In this document: piece after piece, positions 63,317 to 64,000 of the stretch | How positions within the stretch are numbered: the first letter of the stretch is position 1 | Layout of the letters: each line of letters opens with the position of its first letter | NCBI GenBank assembly: GCA_039565995.1 | Contig: CP154795.1 | Location: 3,782,001 to 3,846,000 of the forward strand | DNA length: 64,000 nt | Reading direction: 5' to 3' | From: Propionibacteriaceae bacterium ZF39 | GTDB taxonomy: Bacteria > Actinomycetota > Actinomycetes > Propionibacteriales > Propionibacteriaceae | Notes under the pieces: generated by a model | What the model was told of the DNA's origin: nothing | What the model saw: the letters and a program-made list of their open reading frames with translations, nothing else | Database searches by the model: none | Position numbers and translations under genes: made by a program

Positions 63317-64000
63317 CAGCGTGATCCTTCCTCGGTTGCGGTCGGTGGGGTGAACGCGGCGTCCAGGGCGCGGCGCAGGGTGCGGTTGCGGTAGTCGCCC
63401 GAGACGCCGGTGTAGAGGGCTGTGGTCGATCCCCACCGGTGCCCGACCTGCTGCTGCACGAACAGCGGGTCGAAGCCGTCCTCGATCAGATGGGTCACAT
63501 ACGAGTGCCGCAGACAGTGCGGGTGCAGCGCGGCGTCGAAGCCGAGGTCGTCGCGGTACTCGGCGAACCTCATCCCGACGTAGCTGCCCGTGATCCTGGA
63601 TTGTCGTTCGGTCGGCCACAGCATCCCGGCGCCTGCCGTGTCGAACAGCGGCAGCACGTCGGTGACGTATTCCTCGATCACTGGGCGGGTCCAGTCGAAC
63701 ACCGCCAGCACCGCCCGCCGACGGGGCGGGGAGCCTTTGCTGGCCTTGCCCCAGCGGACGTTGCAGACCCCGTACCGGCCGAACTCGGTCGCGGTCGGGT
63801 TGCGGGTGAAGTCATGCAGGTCCAGCATCCCGACCTCGCGGCGGCGCAGCCCGAAGGCGTAGATCATCTTGAACAGGGTCGCGTCGCGGAACACCGACTT
63901 CCAGCCCTTCTTTCCGCGCGTGCGAGCATGGTCGGCGCGATCGTCGGCGTAGTCGAAGAAGGCTTGTACCTCTTCCCGCGACAGTGGCCGGACCGCCGGG
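63316..64000 (-). CDS. Tyrosine recombinase, cut by the right window edge
   Basis: The frame is open from the window edge to the stop at 63316, about 228 residues of the C-terminal part. It has the active residues: Arg in AFGLRRREVGMLD, HxxR in HPHCLRHSYVTHL, His in QQVGHRWG and Tyr in TALYTGVS. The start lies beyond 64000. With the XRE and zinc-ribbon genes it forms a three-gene unit resembling multi-recombinase transposition systems such as Tn554 or RIT elements. Whether it moves its own segment or the whole conjugative element is open. Confidence 0.88.
   Translation of the reverse strand, partial: PAVRPLSREEVQAFFDYADDRADHARTRGKKGWKSVFRDATLFKMIYAFGLRRREVGMLDLHDFTRNPTATEFGRYGVCNVRWGKASKGSPPRRRAVLAVFDWTRPVIEEYVTDVLPLFDTAGAGMLWPTERQSRITGSYVGMRFAEYRDDLGFDAALHPHCLRHSYVTHLIEDGFDPLFVQQQVGHRWGSTTALYTGVSGDYRNRTLRRALDAAFTPPTATEEGSR

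Noticed and set aside
47012-64000. Second copy of the tRNA-Ala 3' end marking the right boundary of the conjugative element
   Set aside because: No convincing repeat of the tRNA-Ala 3' sequence was found by eye in this interval; the boundary is probably outside the window.

Overview
The window is high-GC DNA from an actinomycete. The evidence is the gyrB-gyrA-DUF3566-tRNA-Ile order, a DciA-type DUF721 gene beside recF, a WhiB-family regulator, a ponA-type PBP beside a GT87-type gene, many GTG starts, and genes with a TAnnnT box directly upstream and no Shine-Dalgarno sequence. A propionibacterium-like host would fit, but this is an inference that cannot be settled from the window.

The layout is a chromosomal backbone of about 40 kb (7.0-47.0 kb) with a tRNA gene at each end and a mobile element on the outer (3') side of each tRNA. 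Left (1 to about 6.96 kb, cut by the window edge): a small integrative, phage-satellite-like element beside tRNA-Ile(GAT). It has an excisionase-type HTH, a winged-helix gene carrying a palindromic repeat cluster (possible replication origin), a WhiB-like regulator, an HK97-type major-capsid-like gene, and a leftward operon ending in a tyrosine integrase with a duplicated core-binding region. No terminase, portal or tail gene is visible.

Backbone 7.0-23 kb: tRNA-Ile, DUF3566 gene, gyrA, gyrB, then an uncharacterised seven-gene cluster (Hsp70-like membrane-anchored protein, three single-span anchored proteins, a polytopic membrane protein, a TPR/AAA+ ATPase and a TPR membrane protein), then DUF721, recF and gnd. 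Synteny with the usual origin region breaks after gnd: dnaN and dnaA are absent. Backbone 23-47 kb: a 1589-residue DNA2/NAM7-type helicase with an endonuclease-like domain; a YhgE/Pip protein and an MMPL transporter carrying a degenerate ABC-ATPase-like tail, both probably under a divergent TetR regulator with two visible operators; an IclR regulator flanked by two maleylacetate-reductase-like genes, one frameshifted; an opine-dehydrogenase-like gene; an AlkD-like protein; a GT87/PIG-V double glycosyltransferase; a bifunctional PBP; two DUF805 proteins, one with a FUS-like YGQ tract; and tRNA-Ala(TGC).

Right (47.0 to >64 kb): an integrative conjugative element. A large serine recombinase ends antisense across tRNA-Ala. 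It is followed by a leftward type IV secretion operon (pilin-like proteins, VirB6-like, SCO6880-like, VirB4-like ATPase, coupling protein, SSB-like, DUF4913) interrupted by three rightward cargo genes: a membrane protein, a Shedu (DUF4263) defence nuclease and a Cx5R phosphatase-like protein. The right edge holds a recombinase operon: an active-looking tyrosine recombinase (partial), an XRE regulator and a protein with five zinc ribbons and a degenerate recombinase-like C-terminus. No relaxase is visible, so the element probably continues beyond the window.
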